This document shows positions 44,066 through 52,514 of a DNA stretch of 64,000 nt, piece after piece. Positions within the stretch are counted from its first letter, which is position 1. Each line of letters begins with the position of its first letter. The position numbers and the translations under genes were made by a program. Origin of the DNA: Dietzia psychralcaliphila (lineage in GTDB: Bacteria; Actinomycetota; Actinomycetes; Mycobacteriales; Mycobacteriaceae); the NCBI RefSeq assembly GCF_003096095.1, contig NZ_CP015453.1, positions 3,224,001 through 3,288,000 of the forward strand, in the 5' to 3' direction. Below the pieces are notes generated by a model. That model worked only from the letters and a program-made list of their open reading frames with translations, made no database searches and had not been told where the DNA came from.

Positions 44066-45061
44066 TTACTGGTGGAACAGTTCCGCGAGCTCCGAGTCGG
44101 CCCGGGCGAGATCTCCACGGTCGTACGTCGAGGTGGACGCCATGATCTCGTCGGCCCCGGTGCGCTGTGCGAGTCGGGCGAGCTCTCCGGCGACCCGCTC
44201 GGCGTCCCCGTGAACGGTCCCTGCCATCCACTCGTCCATACGTCGGAGCTGTTGCGGACGGAGTATCCGGTCCCGGATCTCCTCCGGGGACCGTAGTGGC
44301 CCGAACTCCCCGGTCTCCCGGGACTCAGCCATCGCCCACCCCTCCGGAAGCAGCAACTCCCTCGCTGCGGCCGTCGAGTCGGCGATCATCACCTCCAGGC
44401 TCACCACCACGTAGGGCTCCGACATTGCCCCGCTCGATCGGAACGAATCGCGGTATCGGTCCAGCGGCGACGGGTCGGCGAGAAGTCGCGGTCCCCCCAC
44501 GACGACCGGCAGGCCGGCACGCGCAGCACTCTCCAGGCCTCGGCCGGTGGCCAGGACGAACACTGGGGGCGGGTTCTCGAGGACCGGCAGCGCGGTGACG
44601 GGACCGCGGCCGTTGAGGAAGTCCTGCACGGCGGTGATGTCGCGGCTGAACGTGTCAATGTCGTATTCCGTGACACCGAGCGCCTCACGGACAGGTGCGG
44701 TGAACCCGAGGGACCGTCCCACCCCGAGGTCGATACGGCCCGGGTACAGGGCCTCGAGCATGGCGAACTGCTCGGCGACGACCAGTGGCCGGTGGTGGGG
44801 CAGCATCACGCCGCCGGAGCCGAGTCGGATCCGCTCGGTGCGCGCCGCGGCGGCGGCGATCAGCAGTGGTGGGCTCCCGCTCGCGATGCCGGGGACCGCG
44901 TGGTGCTCGGCCGTCCAGAATCGGTGGAAGCCCAACGTCTCGGCATGTTCTGCGCGACGCAGCGTGGCCTCGAGCGCGGCGGCGTGGGTCTCGCCGTGGC
45001 GGGTACGGGACCTGTCCAGGAGGGACAGTCGGAGCGTCTCCGGCAGGTCGATAGGAGCCAT
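44066..45061 (-). CDS. LLM-class flavin-dependent oxidoreductase (MsnO8-type)
   Basis: 331 residues of the luciferase-like monooxygenase family. Signatures are HAETLGFHRFWTAEHHAVPGIASGSPPLLIAAAAARTERIRLGSGG-type pieces (e.g. RFWTAEHH and RIRLGSGGVMLPHH), AEQFAMLEALYPGRIDLGVGRS, and the C-terminal LARLAQRTGADEIMASTSTYD. An FMN or F420 cofactor cannot be told apart by eye; the MsnO8-like subgroup usually uses FMN. ATG at 45061 has AGGAG-type bases (ATGGCTCCTAT on the plus strand). It lies 18 bases from the TrmH gene on the same strand and may be the last gene of that operon. Confidence 0.87.
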   Translation of the reverse strand: MAPIDLPETLRLSLLDRSRTRHGETHAAALEATLRRAEHAETLGFHRFWTAEHHAVPGIASGSPPLLIAAAAARTERIRLGSGGVMLPHHRPLVVAEQFAMLEALYPGRIDLGVGRSLGFTAPVREALGVTEYDIDTFSRDITAVQDFLNGRGPVTALPVLENPPPVFVLATGRGLESAARAGLPVVVGGPRLLADPSPLDRYRDSFRSSGAMSEPYVVVSLEVMIADSTAAARELLLPEGWAMAESRETGEFGPLRSPEEIRDRILRPQQLRRMDEWMAGTVHGDAERVAGELARLAQRTGADEIMASTSTYDRGDLARADSELAELFHQ

Positions 45062-45079
45062 CGCCCCACCGTAGTGCCG

Positions 45080-45841
45080 TCAGTTCGGGGGCGGCCCCGC
45101 GTGCTGCCGGACCCACGCGTGCATCGCGATCCCGGCGGCCACGCCCGCGTTGATCGACCGGGTCGAGCCGAACTGCGCGATCGACACGGTCCTGGCCGCC
45201 CGCAGTCGCGCGTCGGCGCTGACCCCGGGACCCTCCTGGCCGAAGAGCAGCACGCACTCGTGTGGGAGCCGGACGGTCTCGAGAGGCTCGGCGCCGGGGA
45301 GATTGTCGACGGCGACCACCGGCACTCCCTCGGACTCGGCCCAGTCCATCAGCGCGGCCACGTCCTCGTGGTGGCGCAGGTGCTGGTAGCGGTCGGTGAC
45401 CATCGCCCCGCGGCGGTTCCAGCGCCGCCGCCCCACGATGTGCACCTCCGCCGCGAGGAATGCGTTGGCCGTGCGGACGACGGTGCCGATGTTGGAGTCG
45501 TGGCCGAAGTTCTCGATGGCCACGTGGAAGGGGTGTCGACGGGTGTCGAGGTCGGCCACGATCGCCTCGCGCCGCCAGTAGCGGTAGCGGTCGACCACGT
45601 TGCGTCGGTCGCCCGAGTCGAGCAGGTCCGGATCCCAGCGGTCGCCTGTGGGCCGCGGCTCACCGGGATGCTCGAGTTCCCACGGTCCCATCCCGACCAG
45701 GCCCTCGCCCCATTCGGTCGGCCCCGCCGCGGGATCGATAGACCCGGCCGCGGGGTCGGACGCGGGGTTGACCGACCCGGCCGCGGGGTCGGACGCGGGG
45801 TCGACCGACTTGGCCGCAGGGTCGGACGCGGGACCGCTCAC
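45080..45841 (-). CDS. TrmH/SpoU-family RNA 2'-O-methyltransferase
   Basis: 253 residues. The SPOUT domain is complete: VAIENFGHDSNIGTVVRTANAF (motif 1), ECVLLFGQEGPGVSAD (motif 2) and SIAQFGSTRSINAGVAAGIAMHAW (motif 3, knot). The target nucleotide (tRNA or rRNA) cannot be told. The N-terminus carries three copies of an 11-residue repeat of DPAAGSVNPAS type (33-bp units) that are not part of the fold. The GTG at 45841 overlaps the stop of the SDR gene. The longer open frame (to 46303) is a shadow. Confidence 0.9.
   Translation of the reverse strand: MSGPASDPAAKSVDPASDPAAGSVNPASDPAAGSIDPAAGPTEWGEGLVGMGPWELEHPGEPRPTGDRWDPDLLDSGDRRNVVDRYRYWRREAIVADLDTRRHPFHVAIENFGHDSNIGTVVRTANAFLAAEVHIVGRRRWNRRGAMVTDRYQHLRHHEDVAALMDWAESEGVPVVAVDNLPGAEPLETVRLPHECVLLFGQEGPGVSADARLRAARTVSIAQFGSTRSINAGVAAGIAMHAWVRQHAGPPPN
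45741..45836 (-). repeat. 3 x 33-bp tandem repeat in the TrmH gene
   Basis: Units begin at 45741, 45774 and 45807; the first two differ by one base and the third has several changes. They encode 11-residue repeats at the N-terminus. Confidence 0.82.
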
Positions 45842-46671
45842 GAGGTCAGGCGCTGATTGACCAGCCTGATGACCCGACCCGGACCGACCTGGGACGCCAG
45901 GTACATGGCGGTGGCCTGCTTGCCGACCGGACGATGGACCTCGCGACCAAGGGAGCCTCGGATCCTGCCGAGCAACCCGGATGGCGTGCGGCGCGTCTGC
46001 TCCGCCAGGTCGAGGATCTCGCCGGCCACGTCGGCCTCGGTCAGGCGCACGCCCATGTTTCGCATTCCCGCGGTGTTGACGCCTTCCAGCATCCCGGTCC
46101 CCACGTACAGCGGCCACACCGAGCACACGCGGATACCCTTCGGGCCCCACTCCAGGTCCAATGCCTCGGTGATACCGCGGACCGCGAACTTGGTGGCCGA
46201 GTACACGGCCATCTCGGCCTGGCCGTAGATCGCCGAGGCCGAGCAGAGGTTGACGACGGTCGGGGTCTGGGCCTTCTCCAGATACGGGAATGCCGCCCGG
46301 CACCCGTACATCACGCCCTTCACGTTGACGTCCACCAGCGCGGAGTCCCGCTCGTAGCTCGCGTCCGTGAACGGCATCCCGTACAGCAGCCCGGCATTGT
46401 TGACCAGAACGTCCAGCGCGCCTCCCGAGCGGGCCGTCAACTCCGCCAGAGCCGACTCCCAGGCGGCGGGGTCGGTCACGTCCAAGGAGCCGGTGACCAC
46501 GCGGTCGTCACCCCGGGCCCACTCGCACGGCTGCAGGTCGTACGCGCCCACCAGGTAGCCGGCGTCGGCGAACCTGCGTGCGGTGGCCTCGCCGATCCCG
46601 CGGCCGGCGCCGGAGATCAGAACCGTGGGCATCGCGGATCCGTTCTGTGAGCCCGCCCCGGCGGCGCTCAT
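45838..46671 (-). CDS. short-chain dehydrogenase/reductase
   Basis: 277 residues of the classical SDR family. The NAD(P) site is VLISGAGRGIGEATARRF (about residue 17), the aspartate at VTGSLDVTDPAAW, NAG at VLVNNAGLLYG, and the catalytic YSATK at MAVYSATKFAVRG. The substrate is unknown. The ATG overlaps the stop of the YhhN gene (ATGA) and its own stop overlaps the TrmH start. It is the third of four coupled genes starting from pyrE. Confidence 0.9.
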   Translation of the reverse strand: MSAAGAGSQNGSAMPTVLISGAGRGIGEATARRFADAGYLVGAYDLQPCEWARGDDRVVTGSLDVTDPAAWESALAELTARSGGALDVLVNNAGLLYGMPFTDASYERDSALVDVNVKGVMYGCRAAFPYLEKAQTPTVVNLCSASAIYGQAEMAVYSATKFAVRGITEALDLEWGPKGIRVCSVWPLYVGTGMLEGVNTAGMRNMGVRLTEADVAGEILDLAEQTRRTPSGLLGRIRGSLGREVHRPVGKQATAMYLASQVGPGRVIRLVNQRLTS

Positions 46672-47468
46672 GCCGACTGCCCTGCGGTGCGGGCCGCGGC
46701 CGCGCGGGCAGCGGCCGCGGTGCCCGTGAGCAACAGCAGCGCCGCGGTGGCGTAGGTGTCGATCACGCCGACGTCCAGGGCACGCGCGAGTGCCGACCCG
46801 CCCTCCGTCCTGCGCCGGACCAGGATCAGCGAATCGCTCAGCAGGAACACCGGTCCCGCCACTGCCAGCACCGAGGCCGCCGGACCGGAGCTGCGGTCGA
46901 CCGAGGTCGCCAGCGCCGACAGCGCCGCCAGCAATCCTCCGTACGCGGCCAGCGGGGCGTTGGAACGGTCCTCCGACAACAGGATCGCACCGGCAGCGCC
47001 GGCCACCACCCCGTGAACCGCGGACTGGACCGGCTTGAATCGCAGGCCCGACCGGAGCATCAGCCCGCCGAGGGCGAGATGCCCCACCCCGAACGCAGCC
47101 GCGCCCGAGACGAGTCGGGACCCGGAACGGCTGGCGTGCCCCCCGCCGAGCATGAGGATCACATCGCCGGTGGTGTACGCGACGCCGGTGGCCGAGAGCA
47201 GCGCGGTGTCGACAGGCCCGAGTCGGCCGTCGCGCAGCCCCCCGTCACGCAGCCCCCCGTCACGCAGTGCGATGGCCAGCGCGGCCGGGACGATCAGCGG
47301 CTTGCAAATCTTCTCCAGCGGACCGAACCCGGTCGCCTTGGCGACCTCCGTGCCCGCGGCCGCGGCGAGGAACGCGGGCCCCTCCGGGCGGGAGGTGTCC
47401 GTGAGCGAGACCACCCGATCCCTCAGCGCCTGCGTGAGTCGGGTGGCGAACGTGGTCGTCGTCGTCAT
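46668..47468 (-). CDS. YhhN-family membrane protein (lysoplasmalogenase-like)
   Basis: 266 residues with about eight hydrophobic helices. The YhhN/TMEM86 pattern is KICKPLIVPAALAIALRD, YTTGDVILMLGGG, FGVGHLALGG and VGVIDTYATAALLLL at the end. TMEM86-type proteins hydrolyse lysoplasmalogens; bacterial members are less clear. The loop after the first conserved helix contains LRDGG repeated two to three times (15-bp units at 47233-47266). The ATG overlaps the pyrE stop. Confidence 0.85.
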   Translation of the reverse strand: MTTTTTFATRLTQALRDRVVSLTDTSRPEGPAFLAAAAGTEVAKATGFGPLEKICKPLIVPAALAIALRDGGLRDGGLRDGRLGPVDTALLSATGVAYTTGDVILMLGGGHASRSGSRLVSGAAAFGVGHLALGGLMLRSGLRFKPVQSAVHGVVAGAAGAILLSEDRSNAPLAAYGGLLAALSALATSVDRSSGPAASVLAVAGPVFLLSDSLILVRRRTEGGSALARALDVGVIDTYATAALLLLTGTAAAARAAAARTAGQSA

Positions 47469-48028
47469 CTTCCCTCCAGTCCCAGGTCGGCCAGGCCGAG
47501 CAGGGCGCGGTACTCCACGCCCTCGGCCCGGATCACGTCATCGGCGCCGGTGGCCCGGTCGACCACGGTCGCCACGCCCACGACCTCGGCGCCCGCCTCG
47601 CGCAGCGCGGCCACCGCGGTGAGTGGTGAGTTGCCGGTGGTCGTGGTGTCCTCGACCACCAGGACTCGCCTGCCCACGATGTCCGGGCCCTCGATCCGGC
47701 GCTGCATCCCGTGCTTCTTGGTCTCCTTGCGGACGACGAACGAGTCGATGGGCCGCCCGGGTGCGTGCATGATCGCGGTGGCGACGGGATCCGCACCGAG
47801 GGTCAGACCACCGACAGCGTCGAAATCCCAGTCCGCGGTCAGTTCACGCAGCAGACGGCCGATGAGTGGCGACGCCTCGTGATGCAGGGTCGCCCTGCGC
47901 AGATCCACGTAGTAGTCGGCCTCGCGTCCCGAGGAGAGGGTGACGCGGCCGTGGACGACGGCGAGCTCGGCGACCAACGCCGCCAACCGTGCTCTGGACT
48001 TCGCATCGACGGTGGTGGGGGCGGGCAT
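47465..48028 (-). CDS. pyrE: orotate phosphoribosyltransferase
   Basis: 187 residues; PyrE makes OMP from orotate and PRPP in pyrimidine synthesis. The family segments are TLSSGREADYYVDLR, GGLTLGADPVATAI, FVVRKETKKHG, and the PRPP loop VLVVEDTTTTGNSPLTAVAALREAG. The ATG at 48028 has GAGGAG upstream and gives the usual length; the frame open to 48247 has low-complexity sequence that is not coding. It is the first of four genes with ATGA/GTGA overlaps (pyrE, yhhN, SDR, trmH). Confidence 0.96.
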   Translation of the reverse strand: MPAPTTVDAKSRARLAALVAELAVVHGRVTLSSGREADYYVDLRRATLHHEASPLIGRLLRELTADWDFDAVGGLTLGADPVATAIMHAPGRPIDSFVVRKETKKHGMQRRIEGPDIVGRRVLVVEDTTTTGNSPLTAVAALREAGAEVVGVATVVDRATGADDVIRAEGVEYRALLGLADLGLEGR

Positions 48029-48196
48029 CGGGCTCCTCTGATCGGCGGGCGGCGAGATCGGCTCGGAAGCAGCATCGGCGCATTCGTCGCTGGATTCGTC
48101 GGTGGACTGGTCGGTGTCGGCTTGGGTGTAGGTGTAGGTGTTCGGGGGTGCGCCGACACCATCGCTGACGACTCTAGACGGCAGGCCCGACACACG

Positions 48197-48233
48197 CGGA
48201 CGGGTCGGTCGCGTGATGCGACCGACCCGTCCG
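48197..48233. terminator. perfect 16-bp hairpin between secreted member D and pyrE
   Basis: Arms 48197-48212 and 48218-48233 with loop GTGAT. It follows the stop of the minus-strand secreted gene by 73 bases. No U-tract. The rest of 48029-48305 holds the pyrE promoter but no gene. Confidence 0.85.
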
Positions 48234-48305
48234 GTCCCGGTGTCCACGTCGACTGTCTGTGTCGACTACCCGGGCCCACCTCCGTCAGTGTTCAGCTCCC
48301 GGGAT

Positions 48306-49196
48306 TCACCCGTCGGCGTTGTCGTCACCAGTCCCGGTGTCGTCACCAGTCCCGGTGTCGTCACCATTTCCGGTGTCGTCACCGCCACCTTTCTCGTCGT
48401 CCTCGACGGGGCCGTTGCCACCCATGCTGCCGGCCGAGCCGGTGTCGCCCTCACCTGAGCCGAGCGCACCCGCGCCGAGACTGCCCGTGCCGGGCTCGGG
48501 CGGCGGGACGTCCTCGTAGGCCGCGAACGCGTAGTGCGGGCCGGCCGAGGCCCCCACCCGGCAGACGAAGATCACCCCGAGCGGGTCGGTTCCGCGCTCG
48601 CCGATGGACGGCGGGCTCAGAGTGGTGCTCCAGTTGGCCGTGGTGCCGCTATTCACCGTGAAGGTGCCGATCCGGCCCACCATGCCGCTCATGAGCGCAT
48701 CCTGGTTGGCGTTCGCGATATCGGCCGCCTCGGAGACCCCGTCGTTCAACGAACCGGCAGCGCTGCCCGACGGCAACAGCTGGAAGAGGGGCCAGAACGG
48801 CACATCGATCCCGGCCTGGCCGAGGAACGGGATGCTACTGCCCGCGGCCACCTGGCCGGGTTGCGTGTTCTGGAAGCGGGTGTAGTAGTCGATCGACCTC
48901 TCGACCACATCCGCGGTGCTCACCGTGCCGCCGCGGACCGTGGTCGGGTTCGCGTCCGGCGAGGTGCAGTTCAGGTTGCTGCCGAAGGTGTTGGCGAAGG
49001 TCCCGGTGACCGCACCGGTCTCTCGGTCGATCCCGTCGATGGTGATGGTCACACCGTCACGGTTGGTGAAGATCGTCTGCCGGGGATCGGTGTCCCCCGG
49101 GATGACGTTCTGCGCCGACGCAGCGGCGAGACCACTCACCACGAGTCCGGTGGCGGCCACTGTCGCGACGGCGGCGCGGCGTAGGGAAGAGGGCAT
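48306..49196 (-). CDS. secreted two-cysteine protein, member D
   Basis: 296 residues. Signal peptide SSLRRAAVATVAATGLVVSG with cleavage near ASAQN. Cysteine sites: ANTFGSNLNCTSPDAN and LGVIFVCRVG, preceded by ANWSTTLSPPSIGE. It is also like E and F in DVVERSIDYYTRFQN between the two and AFAAYED after the second. The C-terminus is a long tail: GSLGAGALGSGEGDTG then GDDTGTGDDTG repeats (18-bp units at 48321, 48339, 48357 and 48375), strongly acidic. It is the third gene of a three-gene array; ATG at 49196 with GAGGAAA upstream. Confidence 0.78.
   Translation of the reverse strand: MPSSLRRAAVATVAATGLVVSGLAAASAQNVIPGDTDPRQTIFTNRDGVTITIDGIDRETGAVTGTFANTFGSNLNCTSPDANPTTVRGGTVSTADVVERSIDYYTRFQNTQPGQVAAGSSIPFLGQAGIDVPFWPLFQLLPSGSAAGSLNDGVSEAADIANANQDALMSGMVGRIGTFTVNSGTTANWSTTLSPPSIGERGTDPLGVIFVCRVGASAGPHYAFAAYEDVPPPEPGTGSLGAGALGSGEGDTGSAGSMGGNGPVEDDEKGGGDDTGNGDDTGTGDDTGTGDDNADG
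48321..48392 (-). repeat. 4 x 18-bp repeat in the tail of secreted member D
   Basis: GTCGTCACC-led units of 18 bases at 48321, 48339, 48357 and 48375 (plus strand), encoding Gly-Asp-Asp-Thr-Gly-type acidic repeats; the last unit is partial. Confidence 0.8.
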
Positions 49197-49258
49197 GGCT
49201 TTCCTCGAATGATCGGGGGTCGGGGTGGGGTGGGGTGTCCGGAACCCGGGCAGGCGCA

Positions 49259-49963
49259 TCACAGCACCCCGGGCTCTTCGTTGTTCTCGAATCCGGCGAA
49301 GACGAAGTTCTCCACCGGGTTCGAGGTGTGGCGGCAGAAGAACATCGCCGCCGCCTGCCATTCGCCGCGGTCGCCGGTGCCCGGCACCGCGAGGTCGGCG
49401 ACCCAGTCGGACGACTGCCCGGCGCCGAGGGTGAAGGCCGTCGAGGCTCCGACCCGCGGATCGCCGGTACGCCCCGCGAGTCTCGCCGCGGCCTGCATAT
49501 CGCGGATCTCCACCAGCTCGGCCGTGGAGTCCCCGAGCACGGAACCGCCGATGCTGCCGCCGGGGAGGATGTCGTAGAGGCTGCCGGCGAACACGGGGCC
49601 GCCGCCACCGATCGGGATCGCGAAGCCACCGGGCGCGTAGATGTGGGTCGCGTAGTAGTTCATGGCCCGAGCGACGACGCCGGCCTCGGTCACCTGGCCG
49701 GGGTACTCGGCTCCGTCGAGCCCCGGTGTGGCGCACCGGAGCGGGCGGTCACCGGTGTTGGTGATGCTTCCGGAGATCTGGGTGGGCGCCTCGCCCTTGT
49801 CGTCGACGGTGACCTCGACGAGGTCGCTGTCGGTGATCACGACGACGCCTTCGTTGTCGGCACCGGGGATCTGTGCGGCAGCCACTCCGCCGGCGAGGAC
49901 GGTCGTGGCTGCGAATGCGACTGCGGCGGCCGCGCCGAGAACAGTCTTGGTGGGAGTCTTCAT
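49259..49963 (-). CDS. secreted two-cysteine protein, member E
   Basis: 234 residues with signal peptide TVLGAAAAVAFAATTVLAG (end near AAAQIPG). It shares with D and F the segment GSITNTGDRPLRCATPGL (first cysteine), VVARAMNYYATHIY (helix between), DWVADLAVPGTGDRGEWQ, and FFCRHTS with FVFAGFEN (second cysteine). No acidic tail; it ends soon after the second cysteine. It lies 62 bases upstream of D and 85 downstream of F, the middle gene of an operon. Not recognised as a named family. Confidence 0.78.
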   Translation of the reverse strand: MKTPTKTVLGAAAAVAFAATTVLAGGVAAAQIPGADNEGVVVITDSDLVEVTVDDKGEAPTQISGSITNTGDRPLRCATPGLDGAEYPGQVTEAGVVARAMNYYATHIYAPGGFAIPIGGGGPVFAGSLYDILPGGSIGGSVLGDSTAELVEIRDMQAAARLAGRTGDPRVGASTAFTLGAGQSSDWVADLAVPGTGDRGEWQAAAMFFCRHTSNPVENFVFAGFENNEEPGVL

Positions 49964-50047
49964 TCGGTCTTCTCCTGAGAGTCCGGCCTGTGCCTGGCCA
50001 GGTGGGGGTGGTGGCTGCTTCCTGGATTCGACGTCAGCATCGGGGGA

Positions 50048-50767
50048 TCAGCTGCCCGGGAAGCGACCGGTGTCGCCGCTGGGGTCCGGGATGACGGCCG
50101 GGCGACCGTTCTCATAGCCGTGGAAGACGTATCGCTGGCCGTCGAGCACGCAGGTCACGAACACCCCGGTGCTGAAGTCCTGCCACCCCCCGACGCTGGG
50201 CCGCGGGAGTTGGACCGTGAACGGCTGACTGGTGCGGGCCGGGACCGAGAGGGAGGTACCCATCGAGACGGCCTGGCCCGCCAGGCGGGCCGCGTCGTAG
50301 GACTGCGCGATGGGCGACATGGCAGCGAGATCGGGCCACAGCATCTGCGCCAGGCTGGCCGGGGCGGAGCCGACCGCACTGCCGAGATCGAAGACCTGGT
50401 CGTCGAAACCCGGACCCTGGACTCCCAGAGTGAACGGTTGCAGCGGCGAGTAGGGGAACTGGGCGTAGAAGTCCACACTCTGCGCCACGATCGTGTCGCG
50501 GGTAACGGTTCCTGCTGGACTACCGTCCACGCCAGTGCATGTGAGGTTCGAATCGGTGTTGTTCTGGATGCTGCCGCTGACGGATCCGGTGGCCGTGTCT
50601 GGACCCTGTACCGCCAACTGGATTCGACGGTCGTCCACGGGGAAGACCTGGGTGGCACGGTTCTCGCCGGGAATCTGCGCGGACGCGACCCCACCAGCGG
50701 CGATAGCCGCCAAGGCGGTCAGCGTGACCGCTGTAGCGCGGCGTACCGACGTGTGGCGTGTGGGCAT
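50048..50767 (-). CDS. secreted two-cysteine protein, member F
   Basis: 239 residues. The signal peptide (ATAVTLTALAAIAAGGVAS, then AQIPGEN) is like that of E. It contains GSIQNNTDSNLTCTGVDG (first cysteine), IVAQSVDFYAQFPYSP, QPFTVQLPRPSVGGWQDF and VTCVLDGQRYVFHGYEN (second). The end is a short Pro/Asp/Gly tail. First gene of the F-E-D operon; ATG at 50767. Divergent from the Ig-like secreted gene. Confidence 0.78.
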   Translation of the reverse strand: MPTRHTSVRRATAVTLTALAAIAAGGVASAQIPGENRATQVFPVDDRRIQLAVQGPDTATGSVSGSIQNNTDSNLTCTGVDGSPAGTVTRDTIVAQSVDFYAQFPYSPLQPFTLGVQGPGFDDQVFDLGSAVGSAPASLAQMLWPDLAAMSPIAQSYDAARLAGQAVSMGTSLSVPARTSQPFTVQLPRPSVGGWQDFSTGVFVTCVLDGQRYVFHGYENGRPAVIPDPSGDTGRFPGS

Positions 50768-50959
50768 TGTGAGGGCTCCTCGGGGGTGGGGTGAACATGC
50801 CCGGTCTCAGAGGCCAGCCCGGGCGGGGAAACTGAAAACAAGAGTAACGGAACTCTCACTGAAGTGTTACAGATCACAACAATTACTGCTACCGTTTTTT
50901 CAGTCCCCCTAACGTCTCCCGACCATCGTCGGCCCCACGATCGAAGGATCCCAAGCCCC
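50768..50959. promoter_or_regulatory. divergent promoter region between secreted operon F-E-D and the Ig-like gene
   Basis: 192 bases, AT-richer from 50830 to 50905. It has GTGTTACAGATCACAAC at 50864-50880, close to the CRP/GlxR-like element ahead of secreted member A, and a run of T (CCGTTTTTTC) at 50892-50901. No gene here. Core promoter elements were not assigned. Confidence 0.45.
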
Positions 50960-52450
50960 ATGTTGATGAAAAGACTCACGTCGGCACTGGCCGGCGTCTC
51001 CATGGCCGCGGTCACGGCGGTCGCCGTGACGCCGACGGCCAACGCCCAAGCCGATGTGATCGACGACACCCGAACGGTGACGTTCACGTGCCAGGGCACC
51101 GACGTCGGACAGGCTCTCGTCTCGCCCACCGAGTTCGACGTGACCTTCCCCGAGGAGGTGGCCCCGGGTGAGTTCTTCTCCGTGACCCTCCAACCGGGCC
51201 AGATGCGCAACAACAACCGCGCGCTCCAGCGCATCACCTTCGACTACGCGCTCCCCGCCAACGCCTCGATCATCGGTCTGAATCTGGGTTCCGACGGCCT
51301 CAACGTGGGCGGGACCGCCCAGGTCGGCCGCGTCGACGCCACCTCCAAGACCACCAGCGCCAATGGCGGCGTGGCTCGGATCTGGGGCGGGGTTTCGGCG
51401 AGGTACGGCACCTCCAACAGCACCAACGGCACCGGCGGTCTGACCGTCAACGCCAGCACCGACTTCCGTCTTCCGTCGCTCGAAGTCGTCATGCGCGCTC
51501 CCGCCACGGTGGGTGAGGAGATCTCGATCGGACTGCCCGGGGCGAACCTCACCGGCTTCAGCGCCGCGTCCACCGACTTCCAGTGGATCAAGGCCCGCAC
51601 GAGCTCCTTCAGCAACAACGCGGTGGCCAACGAGTGCACCTCCGGGGCCGACGCCGCCGAGCTCACCACGACCACCGTGGGCGACCTTGACCCGGTCCTG
51701 CTCGACACCACCACCACCGTCACCAGCTCGGTCGACGTGCTGGGCCCCAACCAGCCGACCACACTGACCGCCCAGGTCGGAACGCAATACGGGGTGCTGC
51801 CGCAGATCGCCAGTGGCGATGTCACGTTCCGTGACGCCACCTCGGACGAGATCCTCGGTACCGCGACCCCCGATTCGAGCGGAGTGGCGTCCATCCAGCA
51901 CACGTTCGACCCGCTCACCCCGGGGCAACCGGATGAGACCCGCACCGTCGTGGCGGAGTTCTCGGGTGTCGACGGTGACCTGACCGGCAGCACGTCCACG
52001 CCAATCACTGTGACGCTCACCGGAGACCCGACCGTCACCTACACCACGACGTTCAACCTCACCGCAGTGCTCAACCAGGAGGATGAGGGCTTCGTGCCGG
52101 TCACCATCAACGCCTCCATCGTCCGTCCGTCCGGCACCACCATTCCTGACGGCTTCCGGGTTCAGCTCTTCCGGGGCAACACCGCCATCGGCGAGCCCAT
52201 GGCCCTGCCCGAGGGCAACACGATGAGCTGGACCGACAGCATCGAGCGTCTCCCCCAGACGAGGACGCAGACGTACCGAGTCGAATCGGTGCCCTTCGTC
52301 GAGGACTTCGAGGAGTGGGCAGGCACCTCGCCCGCACCGGTCACCGTGACCGTCAACGGCACCGACCCCTCACTCGACCCGCCGATCGTTCCCGGCACCG
52401 GGAGCCTGGGTGCACTCACGGGCAGCCTCGGTTCACTCACCGGCAGCTGA
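50960..52450 (+). CDS. secreted protein with Ig-like (Big_3_5-type) repeat
   Basis: 496 residues. Signal peptide MKRLTSALAGVSMAAVTAVA, cleavage near ANAQADV. The first domain (about 30-240) starts TVTFTCQGTDVGQ with a partner cysteine in NECTSGAD. An Ig-like domain follows (about 255-360): TTTTVTSSVDVLGPNQPTTLTAQV, DVTFRDATSDEILGTATPDSSGVASIQHTF, matching bacterial Ig-like domain 3 type. A third region is followed by a GSLGALTGSLGSLTG tail. ATG at 50960 (AAGGA upstream) or 50966. It probably works at the cell surface; no wall-anchor motif was seen. Confidence 0.78.
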   Translation: MLMKRLTSALAGVSMAAVTAVAVTPTANAQADVIDDTRTVTFTCQGTDVGQALVSPTEFDVTFPEEVAPGEFFSVTLQPGQMRNNNRALQRITFDYALPANASIIGLNLGSDGLNVGGTAQVGRVDATSKTTSANGGVARIWGGVSARYGTSNSTNGTGGLTVNASTDFRLPSLEVVMRAPATVGEEISIGLPGANLTGFSAASTDFQWIKARTSSFSNNAVANECTSGADAAELTTTTVGDLDPVLLDTTTTVTSSVDVLGPNQPTTLTAQVGTQYGVLPQIASGDVTFRDATSDEILGTATPDSSGVASIQHTFDPLTPGQPDETRTVVAEFSGVDGDLTGSTSTPITVTLTGDPTVTYTTTFNLTAVLNQEDEGFVPVTINASIVRPSGTTIPDGFRVQLFRGNTAIGEPMALPEGNTMSWTDSIERLPQTRTQTYRVESVPFVEDFEEWAGTSPAPVTVTVNGTDPSLDPPIVPGTGSLGALTGSLGSLTGS

Positions 52451-52463
52451 CACCCCGCACAAA

Positions 52464-52504
52464 CGAAGGACCCGTCCGCGCATCCCGCGCGGACGGGTCC
52501 TTCG
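52464..52504. terminator. bidirectional terminator between convergent genes
   Basis: Perfect 17-bp arms (52464-52480 and 52488-52504), extendable by one more pair, 7-base loop. It begins 13 bases after the plus-strand stop and ends 10 before the end of the minus-strand gene. Confidence 0.9.
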
Positions 52505-52514
52505 TCGTCGGTCG

